Source: Ciborinia camelliae (lineage: Eukaryota; Ascomycota; Leotiomycetes; Helotiales; Sclerotiniaceae). Taken from it: a DNA stretch of 64,000 nt. A program made the position numbers and the translations under genes. Below, in pieces: positions 22,406 through 33,833 of this stretch. The stretch is taken from positions 972,299-1,036,298 of the forward strand of contig JANPYM010000011.1 of the NCBI GenBank assembly GCA_025890175.1, written 5' to 3'. Each line of letters starts with the position of its first letter. The stretch's first letter is position 1. The notes under the pieces were generated by a model, which was not told the DNA's origin, made no database searches, and was given only the letters and a program-made list of their open reading frames with translations.

Positions 22406-24163
22406 TTATAGTGAGAAGTTCGAGGATGCAATCCGGTCTAGAGTCGAGCGAAATAACTCATCTGCCACTTCTCCATACTGAAGTATGTCCGTAACGATTC
22501 GGTAGCCTTCGGGTATGTTCTCATCATTCTGCCTGCAGGTGATTCGAATTTCTTTATTCCATCGATCAACCTCGAAAGACTCCCCATAACATCTTGCATG
22601 CTCAAGAATAGTTCCAGATTCATCCATTCCTGGCTGTTCGAGTGCCATCTTCCAGATGGCAATCCTTGCAATCACACGACTATCCCACGCACCCTCTCGT
22701 CGATGAGAGGAAAGAAGTAGTCTTAGTGCCTCACTACGTAAAGACGGTGAATTACGGCAGGACAATGCAACTTCAAATAGTGGTATTGTAGTGCGAATAT
22801 CAAAACTAAAGGTTGCCTTGTCTATTAGTTTAGTTAGCACATCATCAGCTATTCTCAGAAGGGACAACAAATACTTTTAGACAACCATTTTTCATAGTCT
22901 ATTATGTCTCGCGTGCAAGAGACAATATACTGAAACGGTTCAATGAGTTCGTCCGTGATCGACTGCGGTTCGTTGAGACTTCTGGCAAGCTTGGCGACAG
23001 TCGCCAATATTCGCAACCTCAATGCATCTGGTCGTAGCCCTGGATGGCCGGTAATGCTAGTTGTGCAATCGGAAATGCACGTAGATCGACAGAAGGCAGC
23101 ATCCCACCGTCTTAATTGCGCTACATAATAATCCCTTAGTTTGATCGCGGAGCTGGGAATCTTTTCTTTTGGTGTGAATCTGTATTTGAATATCTCTATA
23201 TAGAGATTGTTGGCCCTTGTGATGAGGATCGCTCGAGTTTCGACTGCATCCTCTATGCTGAAGAAAAATTCCGGGATGTAAACCTGCTCTCTTCCAAATA
23301 TGGCTTGGCGATAAGAAAATTCCGATTCGAAGCCCATATTAGAGTAATTCACGCTATCAAGGCACATTAGGACACTAACAAATCTGCAATCGAGAAGCTT
23401 TGAAGTCTCTTTCGTAAGCAATGATCGGGCGTATTGCATGTGAGAAGTTGCTAGATTTCGATTCCCATAGAAACAATCAAAATGGGCCAATATCATAGAA
23501 GCAATAAAGAGTATTCTTGCATGCTCCACCGTATATTTAGTGGATGCTATAAATTCTCTAGTTGACTGCAATGTTTTGCCGTATTGTTTCAAGGCGAATT
23601 GTTCATGAATTTGTTTTGACTTGATAGTTTCGTCGAATTGAAGGCTCCGCACTAAAGCAGAAATGGCGATAATTCCATGACTAATACATGGTGTAGTAAA
23701 GCTTTCCTGAAGAACGACTTCTGCCCAAAAGAATGACTCGATTGATCGAGCCGTACGGCGTGTTGTATCCAAGATCATGCCATATGGGTCGGTAGATGTT
23801 GCAGATGCAAAGTCTTGAAAGTATAGCTGCTCTTGCTCGCTAAGATTTAAGTAAGGAGGTCCATGACATGGTAGAGCTGGTAGCGCTGGACGTAGAGAGA
23901 CTAGGCCTTGTCGAACGACGTCTTTCTTCTTCGTTGATGTTGGTCCTTGGGTGGTATAACCACGACATTGAATCCTGGAATTAGAACATCGAAAACAAAC
24001 TGGTTTCCCTTCATCACATTTCAGTCTCCGAAATCTGTGATGTATCAAGTTAACAATTGTGCCCAAGATGGGGTATGGATAAAGCATACTTGCAAGTTAC
24101 GCAGCCCGATCGAACTTTAGGGGTTGAAGCTCTTTTTCTCACATAACCTGACATTTCGTTCAT
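22406..24163 (-). CDS. Zn2Cys6 fungal transcription factor
   Basis: Three exons, 24163-24090, 24034-22875 and 22821-22406, give 549 residues. The binuclear zinc cluster has Cys 21, 24, 31, 38, 41 and 48 with the Lys/Arg-rich CKFRRLKCDEGKP loop. It is split by the first intron (24035-24089) right after the second Cys, a common intron position in this family. The rest resembles the fungal-specific regulatory region of ARCA-type factors (SEQEQLYFQDFAS, SFFWAEVVLQESFTTPCISHGI). The second intron (22822-22874, GTATTT donor, GCTAAC branch) removes an apparent stop and joins the C-terminal frame with IAIWKMALEQPGMDESGTIL. It is a nuclear DNA-binding protein; target genes cannot be told from the sequence. 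Confidence 0.9.
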
Positions 24164-25166
24164 TATGAATTGACAGATGCCAAACAAACACTTATGATGA
24201 AATTGTAAATCTTGGACAGTATACGAGGGGGGATAGGTAATATTTAAGTTCTGCTAGTGTACTGACGACTCCCCTCTCCCACCATGACAGTGGCTGAGAT
24301 TCGCGGCTAAGGCCTTCTAGGTTGACCGTTGGCAGGGCTGGACATGGGAATAAATCATCTCCCGGGATCATGACAAGACAGGGAAAGAAGAGCGGAGGAA
24401 AAGATATTCTGCTGATTCCACTATCAGAAGCGGTGCACTACATGTCAGAAAATGGTGAGACTTGAATCAGGGGGGTGGGCTAATCGGACAGTAAACGAAT
24501 GAGAATACAAGCTTCAAAGGACCCAAAACTCATGCATCCGCAAATGCTGATAGCGCTTGCACTTGCACTTTCATGGATTTTTAAATTTAATAATAATAAG
24601 AATAATGGGTAAATGGAAAACGACATGGGAAACTCATAGCTACAAAAGCAGTCCCAATGTGATTGACTAAAAGCCTGACCAATGAAATAACCCGGATTTA
24701 ATGATTGAGGATCATTGTGACATCGTTGACGTTGAACCCTGACACATACAGCGGGCCAAGGCATTCTAGATTTCGACTTTTGCTGTATCATAGGATGAGG
24801 ATGAGGATGAGGCTATTGACTCTTGAAACAAAAACCAACGGTTGGCGAGTATAAGTAATTTCGACTAACCGGGTTTGGTATACTGCATGTATGTGGACCC
24901 GACCTCGGGACCTACCTGGTAGTTGTTAAGTTCTCCGGCTCCAGCAATAATAGATACGACAAAACCTTGGATCTAGTGGGCCGGAGTAATCTTTTCTCCG
25001 ATAAATTTTTCTTTGTTAATTCCGTAATCGCCTCCATCATCACCATTGATGACCCCTCGCATCTCAGTTACAATAAAATAAGTCTTGTGTATCACATCAA
25101 CAGAAAGCCCCAAACTTTTAACAGGAACAAATTGCGTCTCGGAGATTATTGCAAAACGAAAGAAAA
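24164..25166. other. Divergent promoter region
   Basis: About 1 kb between the Zn2Cys6 gene and DPH3. A minus-strand frame at 24480-24791 lacks support. No clear motif is seen. Confidence 0.6.
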
Positions 25167-25495
25167 ATGGCCGAAAACATTTACGACGAAATCGAAATCG
25201 AGGACATGACTTACGATCCAGTCCTACAAATATATCATTATCCATGCCCCTGTGGCGATAGATTTGAAATCGGAATTGCGGATTTGAGGGACGGAGAAGA
25301 TATTGGGGTGTGCCCAAGTTGTAGTTTGATGATCAAAGTCATCTTTGATGTGGTGAGTTCTGTTCTTCGTGATGCAGATTTGAAGACATATTATTATGGC
25401 TCTAACGATGCATATGCTAATATTTTGTGACATAGGATGATTTACCAAAGCCGGAAGGAGATCAAGGTGGCGCTCAGGTGGCGGTTGTGACTTGA
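25167..25495 (+). CDS. DPH3: Diphthamide biosynthesis protein 3 (CSL zinc finger)
   Basis: Small 81-residue protein (yeast Dph3/Kti11) that carries one iron or zinc ion. It passes electrons to the Dph1-Dph2 Fe-S enzyme in the first step of diphthamide formation on eEF2, and it also works with Elongator on tRNA wobble uridines. Exons 25167-25352 and 25436-25495, joined across an 83-nt intron with a GCTAAT branch. The four metal ligands Cys27, Cys29, Cys49 and Cys52 are all present (CPCG ... GVCPSCS), as are the EIEIEDM start and the DDLPKPE tail typical of the family. The start at 25167 is chosen because [14 protein letters not shown] matches the family N-terminus. Length fits. Confidence 0.96.
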
Positions 25496-26002
25496 GTAGA
25501 AGGATAATCCGATTCGAGACGAGAATATTTTACACCGAGAAGCGTTGGAGACTTGGTCAAAAGGAGGATGGCTGAAGGATTATGTGGCGATGATGACGGG
25601 CATACTTTCCGAAAATGATTCGCGCCCGATGACGGGCTTCCAGTACAGGGTGAAATTCTGCGAAGAAACATTTCCGCAAGAATAGAACCAGATTGGATCA
25701 AGCCGAGGTCACGGTAATTGAGAAGCAAAATGGATTCAAATCTCTAGGAGAAACTGCCATTGTGTTTATGATGCACACACACGCACTTAGAAAGTCAGAC
25801 TGTACCCATTGTCGTCAGATAAAGCCCCAAAATACCATCGAAAGCTGCCTCAATGTCTCATCAATGTCCCACATTCATATGCCTCATGTCGTGAAATGCC
25901 ACTGCCATAAAACGCCATCTTGATATCCGAATTAGATACCCGCAAGTTGCAAGATATGTTCACCATTGGCACCTTTACACTCGTTTCGAATGTTCCAGCT
26001 TA
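25496..26002. other. Convergent 3' region of DPH3 and frataxin
   Basis: About 0.5 kb between two stop codons facing each other. No further feature seen. Confidence 0.6.
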
Positions 26003-26688
26003 TCACTCATCTCCATGCATCTCAGCTGTATATGAATTCGATAAGTCAACACCGACTTCATTCAATAGCAATTCGCCCAAAGAGGAGCCGTCTCTCAAAT
26101 ATATCCACTCCCCTGATCCTGTCCCCTCTTTCGAATCTTGACCCTCACTCGTAATCACGAAATCGTAGCGCTTTGGGCCGGAAGTGGGCGAAGAAAGCCA
26201 GATTTGTTTATTGGGCGGTTGCTTGTTAATGACATATGTACCGATGGGTGGAAATGTGAGTGTAAGAACTCCAGCCTGTACACATTCATCTGAGTCAGTT
26301 TTGCGAAGCAAACCATGGAAAGGCGCATGAGCCCGGGACAATAACGCACACTGTATTCAACATCAACATCCTCTCTATCCTCTTGCAATTCCTCTAGCTT
26401 CTCAAGCATCATATCCATATATTCATCCGATAACTCATTGTATTGATCTTGAGTGAGCGGGGCAGCTTGCTTTGGTTCTGCATTGCTTTCCAATATTTTG
26501 GGTTTAGGGTTCTCGGATTCTGGAGAAAGCCCTTTGCCAACTTTGTTTGATAATGTGATTGGGCGGAAAGTCTGATAAACAGCACTTGATCGGATTGTTG
26601 GAAATGCTCGGCCACTCTGAAGGAAATTTCGAGTACCACATTGACGGGACGCACTACGAAGGATCTTTGCTAGGAATGTGCGGTTCAT
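26003..26688 (-). CDS. YFH1: Frataxin (mitochondrial iron-sulfur assembly)
   Basis: Exons 26688-26350 and 26275-26003 give 203 residues. Frataxin binds the NFS1-ISU-ISD11 complex in the mitochondrial matrix and stimulates Fe-S cluster synthesis. The first 60 residues are Arg/Ser-rich with few acids, a mitochondrial presequence. The acidic helix ([20 protein letters not shown]) and DVDVEYS lead straight across the intron into [20 protein letters not shown] and [17 protein letters not shown], the conserved beta-sheet with the partner-binding Asn/Lys/Gln/Trp surface. The intron (26276-26349) sits exactly at the EYS/AGV boundary, which fixes the model. It is divergent from AP-3 sigma over a 342-bp shared promoter. 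Confidence 0.96.
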
Positions 26689-27030
26689 TGTTGCGTCTTC
26701 GCGGATGAGTATGTGGTACGGAAGAGGAAGATTGATCTGATGGGGAAATGGGTCGATGAATTGATGGTTACAATTCGAGGAGTTAATAAACAGTTAAGTG
26801 TGGTCGCACAAAGCTCAATGGAATTATTATTACTACCTAGGTAAGCTTTGAGCTAGCCTTTGAACAAGGTACCCCACGTTTTTCGCTTCATCATCGGCAC
26901 GTTGGACGGGCCGTACCACACGATTTACTTGCATTTGATTTCAGCCTTCTTTTGTCAGCCTTCCTTCGTATGAACCTTTTACTACAGCATTACAAGATTT
27001 ATTGGAAGTTCTACATATTTGGACTCAAAG
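26689..27030. promoter_or_regulatory. Shared divergent promoter, frataxin / AP-3 sigma
   Basis: 342 bp between two divergent start codons. It contains an acctaggtaagct segment of the dispersed TACCTAGGTA type. No confident factor site. Confidence 0.5.
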
Positions 27031-27652
27031 ATGATCAACGCGGTTCTTGTCTTCAATAACGCTGGGCAACCACGTCTCACAAAGTTCTATACCCAATTAG
27101 TGAATACCGACCCTCCCACCATACTCCAAAGAGTCCTCATACTAACAGCCTAACAAGGAGACATCGGTTCAACAACGTCTCATTTCAGAAATATTTACAC
27201 TCGTCTCAAACCGTCCTACGGGCTCATGCAACTTCCTTCCGCTCCCACCACTTCTCGCTTCCTCATCCACATCCAAAACAGATTCATCTCCCCATAACGA
27301 TATACCCTCCCTTGTCACCTACCGCCATTATGCAACACTCTACTTCATCATCATTTCAACATCTACCGAATCCCCACTTGCGCTCATTGATCTGATACAA
27401 GTATATGTGGAGGCACTTGATCGATTGTTTGAGAATGTATGCGAGTTGGATTTGATCTTCAATTTCGAGACCTTACATGCTACTTTGAGCGAGATGATAG
27501 TAGGAGGTGTTGTTATTGAAACACAGCTAGAGAGAGTAGTAGAAGGTGTAAAGGCACAGGGGAAGGTGGCAAAGAGGCCGTTGAATGAAGGCAGGGGCGG
27601 GGCATTAGGAGGGATGGGAATGGGCGGAAATTTTGCTTGGGCAACCCGGTGA
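27031..27652 (+). CDS. APS3: AP-3 adaptor complex sigma subunit
   Basis: Small subunit of the AP-3 clathrin-type adaptor that sorts cargo from Golgi or endosomes to the vacuole. Exon 1 is only 69 nt (27031-27099) and encodes MINAVLVFNNAGQPRLTKFY, the signature of sigma chains. The 58-nt intron 27100-27157 (GTGAAT donor, CTAAC branch) joins exon 2, 27158-27652. Exon 2 contains RHYATLYFIIISTSTESPLA, LIQVYVEALDRLFENVCELD and LIFNFETLHATLSEMIVGG, the conserved longin core. Total 187 residues. The tail after about residue 150 is Gly-rich and variable. It is functionally close to the BLOC-1-like gene at 13-14 kb, though not adjacent. Confidence 0.96.
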
Positions 27653-28168
27653 AAGAAGTTACTGTTTTGGCTAAACGCACACCTAACGCAAGCCGCAATA
27701 AGAGAAGTTGCATTATTAAACAGGGTTATAAAGGGTGCAGAAAATGTGACTCGCGGCCGGCACTGGGGAAGAGAATGGAGCATAGTTGGAGATGGCGGCT
27801 TAACACCCTCAACACTAAGAAGTCGTTCCATATGGTGGAATGGCATAAGTCTCACATTGATCAGACATGCGCAAAAGAACTCCAATGCTGTTAGCACATA
27901 GGTCTTCTTGGTTAGATATACACGGCCACCAGAGGCTGTATCCCGCGAGTATCTTATGATTGCCCAAGTTGTAAGAAAGTATCTTGGAGTTCTGGTGTTC
28001 ATAAGGGACGATGAACAAACGGCGAGGATTTCTTGAGAAAAGATTTGTGATTCATACATGATTTACACTTCCAACCCAGAGTGGTATCTAACGCCTCCAC
28101 GCCGAGGATATACTACAAATTATACAATATCATGGCTTGATAAAAGCTTGGAATTCATGACCTGTGTT
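27653..28168. other. Convergent 3' intergenic region
   Basis: About 0.5 kb between AP-3 sigma and the small membrane-protein gene. A long minus-strand frame over this stretch runs antisense into AP-3 sigma and is a shadow. Confidence 0.6.
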
Positions 28169-28695
28169 TCAATTATTCGTCTTTGCGACAGGAGATGCGT
28201 CTTCAGTTTGGTCTACACGTTTGCGAACTTGATCTTTTGTCCACATTGATCCCGTAAGTCCGAAGAACCATTCCCGAACCTGTAGTTTTGTCAATATCCC
28301 AGCTTGTTGGTGAAGACAGAAGTTCTCATACTCCCTGAAACGGTGCCCTTTCGAGAACCAAATTGTCTTTGTTCCAATCTGCAAATAGTACTCCATACAC
28401 TATCACAACTATTACCCAAACATCAGCATTCTGGAATCTGATATCCCCTCTCGGTCTACTCACATAGAATAGAGCTGAATTGTGCAATTTTGACAGCTTT
28501 CGTCCACCTCGGTCTTGCCCACTTTAACTTCGCTCTTCTTTTGTATCTTCGTTCAAGTCGGAATTGATGCTTTTGTGATAATTTCGAGAAATCAGGTGGC
28601 CATAATCGTTTCGCCTTATATGGATTTGCATTCGGGTCGTAGGGTAACTCCAACCGTGTCTGCTGAGCAGCACGTCTAACAAGTGTGCGAAACAT
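28169..28695 (-). CDS. Small single-pass membrane protein, probably mitochondrial, function unknown
   Basis: Three exons, 28695-28464, 28408-28332 and 28279-28169, give 139 residues. I do not know a named family. The ATG at 28695 begins MFRTLVRRAAQQTRLELPYD, an amphipathic Arg-rich presequence; the longer frame upstream starts with TTG only. Then follow a very basic helix (QKHQFRLERRYKRRAKLKWA, RWTKAVKIAQF), one transmembrane segment (SSILFVIVYGVLFADW) created across the first splice junction, and a short acidic and polar tail with REWFFGLTGSMWTK. Introns of 55 and 52 nt keep the frame exactly. The layout suggests an inner-membrane protein with the basic face in the matrix; this is inference. 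It is divergent from leucyl-tRNA synthetase. Confidence 0.75.
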
Positions 28696-28838
28696 TCCTG
28701 ATGATGAGCATTGTTGCTCGTTTGAAGTGAAGCTTAAAGCTGGAGGAGGACCAAATTCTGCGTCGGCCTCAGGCAATTATGCATAAAACCCCCACTGCCC
28801 GCAATTTCTCAAGACTCGAATTTCTGTGAGGTTTCCGG

Positions 28839-28845
28839 TGACTCA
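28839..28845 (+). promoter_or_regulatory. TGACTCA element (Gcn4/CPC1-type site) before leucyl-tRNA synthetase
   Basis: A perfect TGACTCA lies about 80 bp before the LeuRS start codon. Gcn4/CPC1 cross-pathway control is known to bind this heptamer and to regulate amino-acid and tRNA-charging genes. Its position makes a real site likely but unproved. Confidence 0.5.
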
Positions 28846-28923
28846 GTGAAACCTTGAAACAACGGCATTTAAATTACTCTGCAGAAAGGATATTGAAAGG
28901 TCTGCAGATTCAATATCGCAATC

Positions 28924-31900
28924 ATGGCAGCTGTTGAAGCCACTGCGAAGGCTTTGGAGAATGCCACAATCTCCAAAACTAAGGAGTTGAAAGGTGTAAG
29001 TACCCCTCCATTGGCAGATCTGAGATACTTGCTAACAATAACCCTTTTAGACTGAGAAGAGAGACAAACTCATTGCAATCGAGAGAAAGTACCAAGCACA
29101 ATGGGAAAAGGACGGTGTTTTCCAGCCAGATGCTCCTTCGACTTCCGAGATACCCCTTCACTCTGTCTCCGCTGCAGAGTTGCGCGAACAGCACCCCAAA
29201 TTCTTCGGCACCATGGCATATCCATACATGAACGGTACTCTCCATGCTGGTCACAGTTTTACTGTCAGTAAGGTCGAGTTCACAGCAGGTTTTGCACGTA
29301 TGCAGGGAAAGAGAACTCTATTCCCCATGGGTTTCCATTTGACAGGTTTACCTATCAAAGCATGCGCCGACAAACTCGTGAATGAGATCAAACTTTTCGG
29401 CAAGAACTTCGAAAACTACAAGGAAGATGAAGCTGTAGAAGAAAAGACAAATACTCCTACGCCAAGCACACATCACGAAGATGTTACTAAATTCACGGCG
29501 AAGAAAGGAAAGGCTGCCGCAAAGGTTGTCAAGATGAAGTACCAATTCCAGATTATGAGAGCACTAGGTATTCCAATGGAAGACATACATCAATTCGCAG
29601 ACCCTCAATATTGGGGTGCCTACTTTTCTCCTCTCTGCAAACGAGACCTTACGAATTTTGGAGCCCGTGTTGATTGGAGAAGATCGTTTGTTACAACAGA
29701 TGCCAACCCATATTACGATGCTTTCGTTCGATGGCAGATGAATCGTCTCAGGGAGCTCAAGAAGATTAAGTTCGGAAAGCGATACACAATTTACTCACCA
29801 AAGGATGGACAGCCATGTATGGACCATGATCGAAGTGATGGCGAGGGAGTTGGACCACAGGACTACTTAGCCATGAAGTTGAAGGTCATGGAATGGGCAC
29901 CAGAGGCCGAAGCTGCCATCAATGGAAAGGTCCCGGCAGATGCAGATGTCTTCTTTGTACCCGCTACTCTTCGACCAGAGACCATGTATGGCCAAAATTG
30001 TTGTTTTGTGGGACCTAAGATCACCTATGGTGTTTTTAAGGTTTCAGAAAAGACTTACTTCGTAATTACCGATCGCGCGGCTAGAAACATGTCATATCAA
30101 GATATTTTCCCGGAAAATGGCAAGGTTGACAAGGTAGCAGAAATTATTGGTTCGGCATGTGTTGGAACCTTAGTTCAAGCTCCTCTTTCTGTCCATAAAG
30201 ACGGTGTTAGAATCCTTCCTATGGATTCAGTTCTTCCTACTAAAGGTACAGGAGTTGTCACCTGTGTACCATCTGACAGTCCAGATGATTATGCGACTAT
30301 TATGGATCTCGCAAAGAAGGCGGAATATTATGGTATCAAGAAAGAATGGGCCGAATTAGAAATTATTTCCGTTATCACTACACCCTCGTATGGAGATATG
30401 TGCGCTCCGTTCTTGGTGAAGAAGCTTAAGATTGCCTCACCAAAGGACAAGACAAAATTGGAAGAGGCTAAAGAGTTGGCTTATAAGGAGGGGTACTATC
30501 AAGGTACTATGTCGTTTGGAGAGTTCAAGGGAGAGAAGGTCGAAGTTGCCAAGCCTAAGGTTAGAAAGCAAATTATCGACGCTGGCCTGGGCTTTGCATA
30601 CTCAGAACCTGAGCGAAAGGTTACTAGTCGATCCGGAGATGATTGCTGCGTTGCATTGATGGATCAGTGGTACCTTGACTACGGAGAGGAGTCTTGGAGA
30701 AAGACTGCTCTTGAGTATGTTGATTCTGGATTGAATGCTTACTCACAAGAGACCAAGAACGGATTTGAAGGTGTTCTCAATTGGCTCAACCAATGGGCAT
30801 GCGCCAGAACTTACGGTCTCGGATCGAAACTTCCTTGGGACCCTCAATTTTTGGTTGAAAGTTTGAGCGACAGTACCATTTATATGGCATACTACACCAT
30901 TGCTCACTACCTTCATAATGATATTTTCGGTAAGACCCCAGGTCTTGGTGGAATCAAGCCAGAGCAAATGACCGACGAGATTTGGGATTACGTCTTTGCT
31001 CGCCGGGATATCAGTGATGATATCTTGAACAATAGCAAAATTCCAAAGGAGACTCTCGCGTCAATGAGAAGAGAATTCGAATACTGGTATCCACTTGACC
31101 TCAGAGTTTCAGGAAAGGATCTCATCCCTAACCATCTTACTTTCTTCCTTTATATCCATATTGCCATTTTCCCACCAGAGTACTGGCCAAAGGGCGTCCG
31201 TGCCAATGGTCACTTGCTCTTGAATGGAGAGAAGATGAGTAAATCCACTGGTAACTTCATGACCTTGTTCGATATGATCAACAAGTATGGTGCAGATGCC
31301 AGTCGTATCGCATTGGCTGATGCTGGAGATGGAGTTGCAGATGCCAATTTTGAGGAAGATGTTGCTGATAACAACGTTCTCCGTCTTTACACTCTCCGAG
31401 AATGGTGTGAGGATATGGTCAAGGATCAAGATAACCTCCGTACTGGAGAGAAGAACGATTTCCTTGATGCACTCTTCGAGAACGAAATGAATGCTATCGT
31501 TCACGAATGTCGTCAACACTATGAAGCAACAGACTACAAGCTCGCCCTCAAATTGGCTCTTTATGACTTCACAGGTGCCCGTGATTTCTATCGTGAAGCC
31601 AGCATTGCTGCCGGAATTAAGATGCATAAAGATCTCATTTTCCAATACATCGAGCTGCAAGCTCTCCTCCTCACTGTTATCGCACCTCATTGGTCTGAAT
31701 ACATCTGGCTCGAGGTCCTCCATAAACCTACTACCATCCAGAACGCTCTCTATCCTACCGTTCCAGCTCCAATCCCAGCTCTTAGTGCTGCTCGCGACTA
31801 CGTCCGCTCTACATCCTCAAATATCACCTCCGCTGAAGCTGCTCAACAAAAGAAGAAAGCAAAAGGCAAAGATATTGGATACGATCTCAAGAAGCCTAAG

Positions 31901-32353
31901 AAGCTCACCATTTTCTCTGCTGTCAAATTCCCTGCTTGGCAAGAAAAGTATATTGATCTTGTTCGCGAGTCTTGGAACCCGGAGACCAAGAGTGCTAATG
32001 ATAAGGAATTGAACGGCAAGATCGCTAAGATGGGAGAAATGAAGAAAGCTATGCCCTTTGTTCAAACTTTGAAGAAAAGATTGCAGAGTGGTGAAGCTCC
32101 AGATCAAGTGTTTGAGAGAAAGTTGGCCTTTGATGAGAAGCAAACACTCAAGAACATGGTGCCTGGTCTCAAGAAGGCGGCTGGATTGTCGGTAGTAGAA
32201 GTGGTGATTGTGGATGGTGAAGAGGGTGGAAAGAAGGGTGTTATTGTCTCTGTTGAAGGTAGCGAGGAAAAGGAATACGAGGCTTTGCCAAGTATGGCTG
32301 AACAAGCTGTTCCTGGTGTTCCAACTTTTTTGTTCGAGAACGTTGAGGTTTGA
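28924..32353 (+). CDS. CDC60: Cytosolic leucyl-tRNA synthetase
   Basis: Class I synthetase that charges tRNA-Leu. Exon 1 (28924-28995) and exon 2 (29051-32353) give 1124 residues, the usual length of the eukaryote/archaea-type cytosolic enzyme. The HIGH motif appears as HAGH at 89-92 (YPYMNGTLHAGHSF) and the KMSKS motif is intact at 752-756 (GEKMSKSTGNF). Between them lies the editing domain with LRPETMYGQNCCFVGP, the threonine-rich segment region (TKGTGVVTCVPSDSPDDYAT) and the LeuRS-specific DQWYLDYGEESW. The C-terminal extension is Lys-rich and variable. No organelle presequence is present (the start is MAAVEATAKALENATISKTK), supporting cytosolic location. A TGACTCA site is upstream. Confidence 0.98.
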
Positions 32354-33833
32354 GGACTTAGCTAAATTTAGATTCGTGTGGAATGCTGCAGCAAAATCAT
32401 GATGTCAACGAATCTAAATCCATTATGATGAATAATGGATTACCAAGAAGAAAAAGATAAGATAAGAATTATGAATCAATAGAAAACTTTTATGAAATTA
32501 AATATGGTTCAATAATTATAATGTTGTGGGTGGTGAAACGCCACATTCCGGTTGCGTGGTGGACGGGAGCAGTGGACGGGGACGGGGACGGTGACGGTGA
32601 AACGCATTCATATGAGAGCAGGAGCCGAATGAGCAATCTCTAAACAGGACATTTGTAATGATGTTTGTATTTTTTGGTGAGATCTGGACCATCTAGTGTG
32701 CACATAAGTGTGTGTATGATGAATGATACCGCTCACGGTAAAATAGTGCTAGATTGGGAAGAAGAAACTTTATGAGTGAGGGCTTCGAGAAGGATGTCCT
32801 GGAAAGTTTGTTGATTGCACGGTAGGGAGAGAATAACTTCAAGATGAAAATTGAACAATTAGATCATTATATTGAAGATATTGAAGATATTCCAGCGAGT
32901 GCTGGGAGATCAGGAGGGTGTGGGTGTGAGATGGACTGGTGGAGCTCTAAATTACAAGATACATAAGCTCTTGCGAACGTGAGGAGAGGAAGAACCAATC
33001 TATATCCTCTCATCGCCTCAGTATGACGAGGATTAAAAGATGGGATTGAGAATAGCATTACAGTACCAGGATAACATTAGTCCGAGAATCTCATGAACGA
33101 ACGCATTTACACCCGATTTCGGCATGCTAAGAAATGCGGACGGTTTGAATAATACCGGAAGTATCTCCATGATCACTCGTCGTTCCGAGGTCTGCGAACA
33201 GCTAGCTATTCCACTATTGAACATCGAAAATTAGAAATCGAGATTAGGATGAGCAAATACACCCGAGAATCAATGACGCAGGCAGGTATAAAAATAATTT
33301 ACTTGGTTCAAATACGGGAGGTTGAAAGCGGATATTAATGGGAATAAAGAATTATTGACGATCAATGCTGCTGTCAAGCTGAAGCAGGCTTGAAATGTTT
33401 CCATAAATATATCCTCCTATCCCATAGCTGTTACCGTAATCGAATCCTCGAAATCTGGATTCATCAATTCCTTTGTCCCTACTTAAAAATTTCCATCATC
33501 CTCTACGTTTTCATGGAATTGCCATCCTCAATCAGACCTAAATTGAGTTCACTTCCGCAACCATGGAAAAAGAATATGTGAAAACGAAGAGGACCCCTAT
33601 AAGGAGGCGAAAGTCCCCCCTGACGGTACGCTTGCGGTAATAATCGGATAAAGAAGGTCCTAGGGGTGGTAATTGTATATAACCATGTAGTTCATGGAGC
33701 TGCCAGGTTTTGATCTTGTGAAACTTTTCTTCCCAGACACTTTCGTTCCAAAGTTTAGAATTCGATACTTCTCTCGTTCGAACTTTCAATAATCAAGCTT
33801 TATTACTTCGCAGTTAAGCATCCATCGTTCAAG
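32354..33833. other. Intergenic region
   Basis: About 1.5 kb with no supported gene. A GGGGAC/GGTGAC run occurs near 32575-32600. The right end is the promoter of the GPI-anchored protein gene and contains CCCCT elements near 33593 and a TATA-like box. Confidence 0.6.
33676..33682 (+). promoter_or_regulatory. TATA-like box
   Basis: TATATAA about 150 bp before the start codon of the GPI-anchored wall protein gene, at a plausible core-promoter distance. Confidence 0.35.

Noticed and set aside
22855..22875. Apparent frameshift in the Zn2Cys6 regulator
   Set aside because: A 53-nt intron (22822-22874) with GTATTT donor, GCTAAC branch and TAG acceptor restores the frame, so no mutation is needed.
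27340..28059. 239-codon minus-strand frame overlapping AP-3 sigma
   Set aside because: Mostly antisense to the conserved sigma exon, with no domain; the rest covers the intergenic region.
28696..28776. Upstream extension of the small membrane protein
   Set aside because: The extension begins with TTG, not ATG; the internal ATG at 28695 gives a good presequence.
31109..31723. 204-codon minus-strand frame within the LeuRS gene
   Set aside because: Antisense shadow of a conserved synthetase exon.
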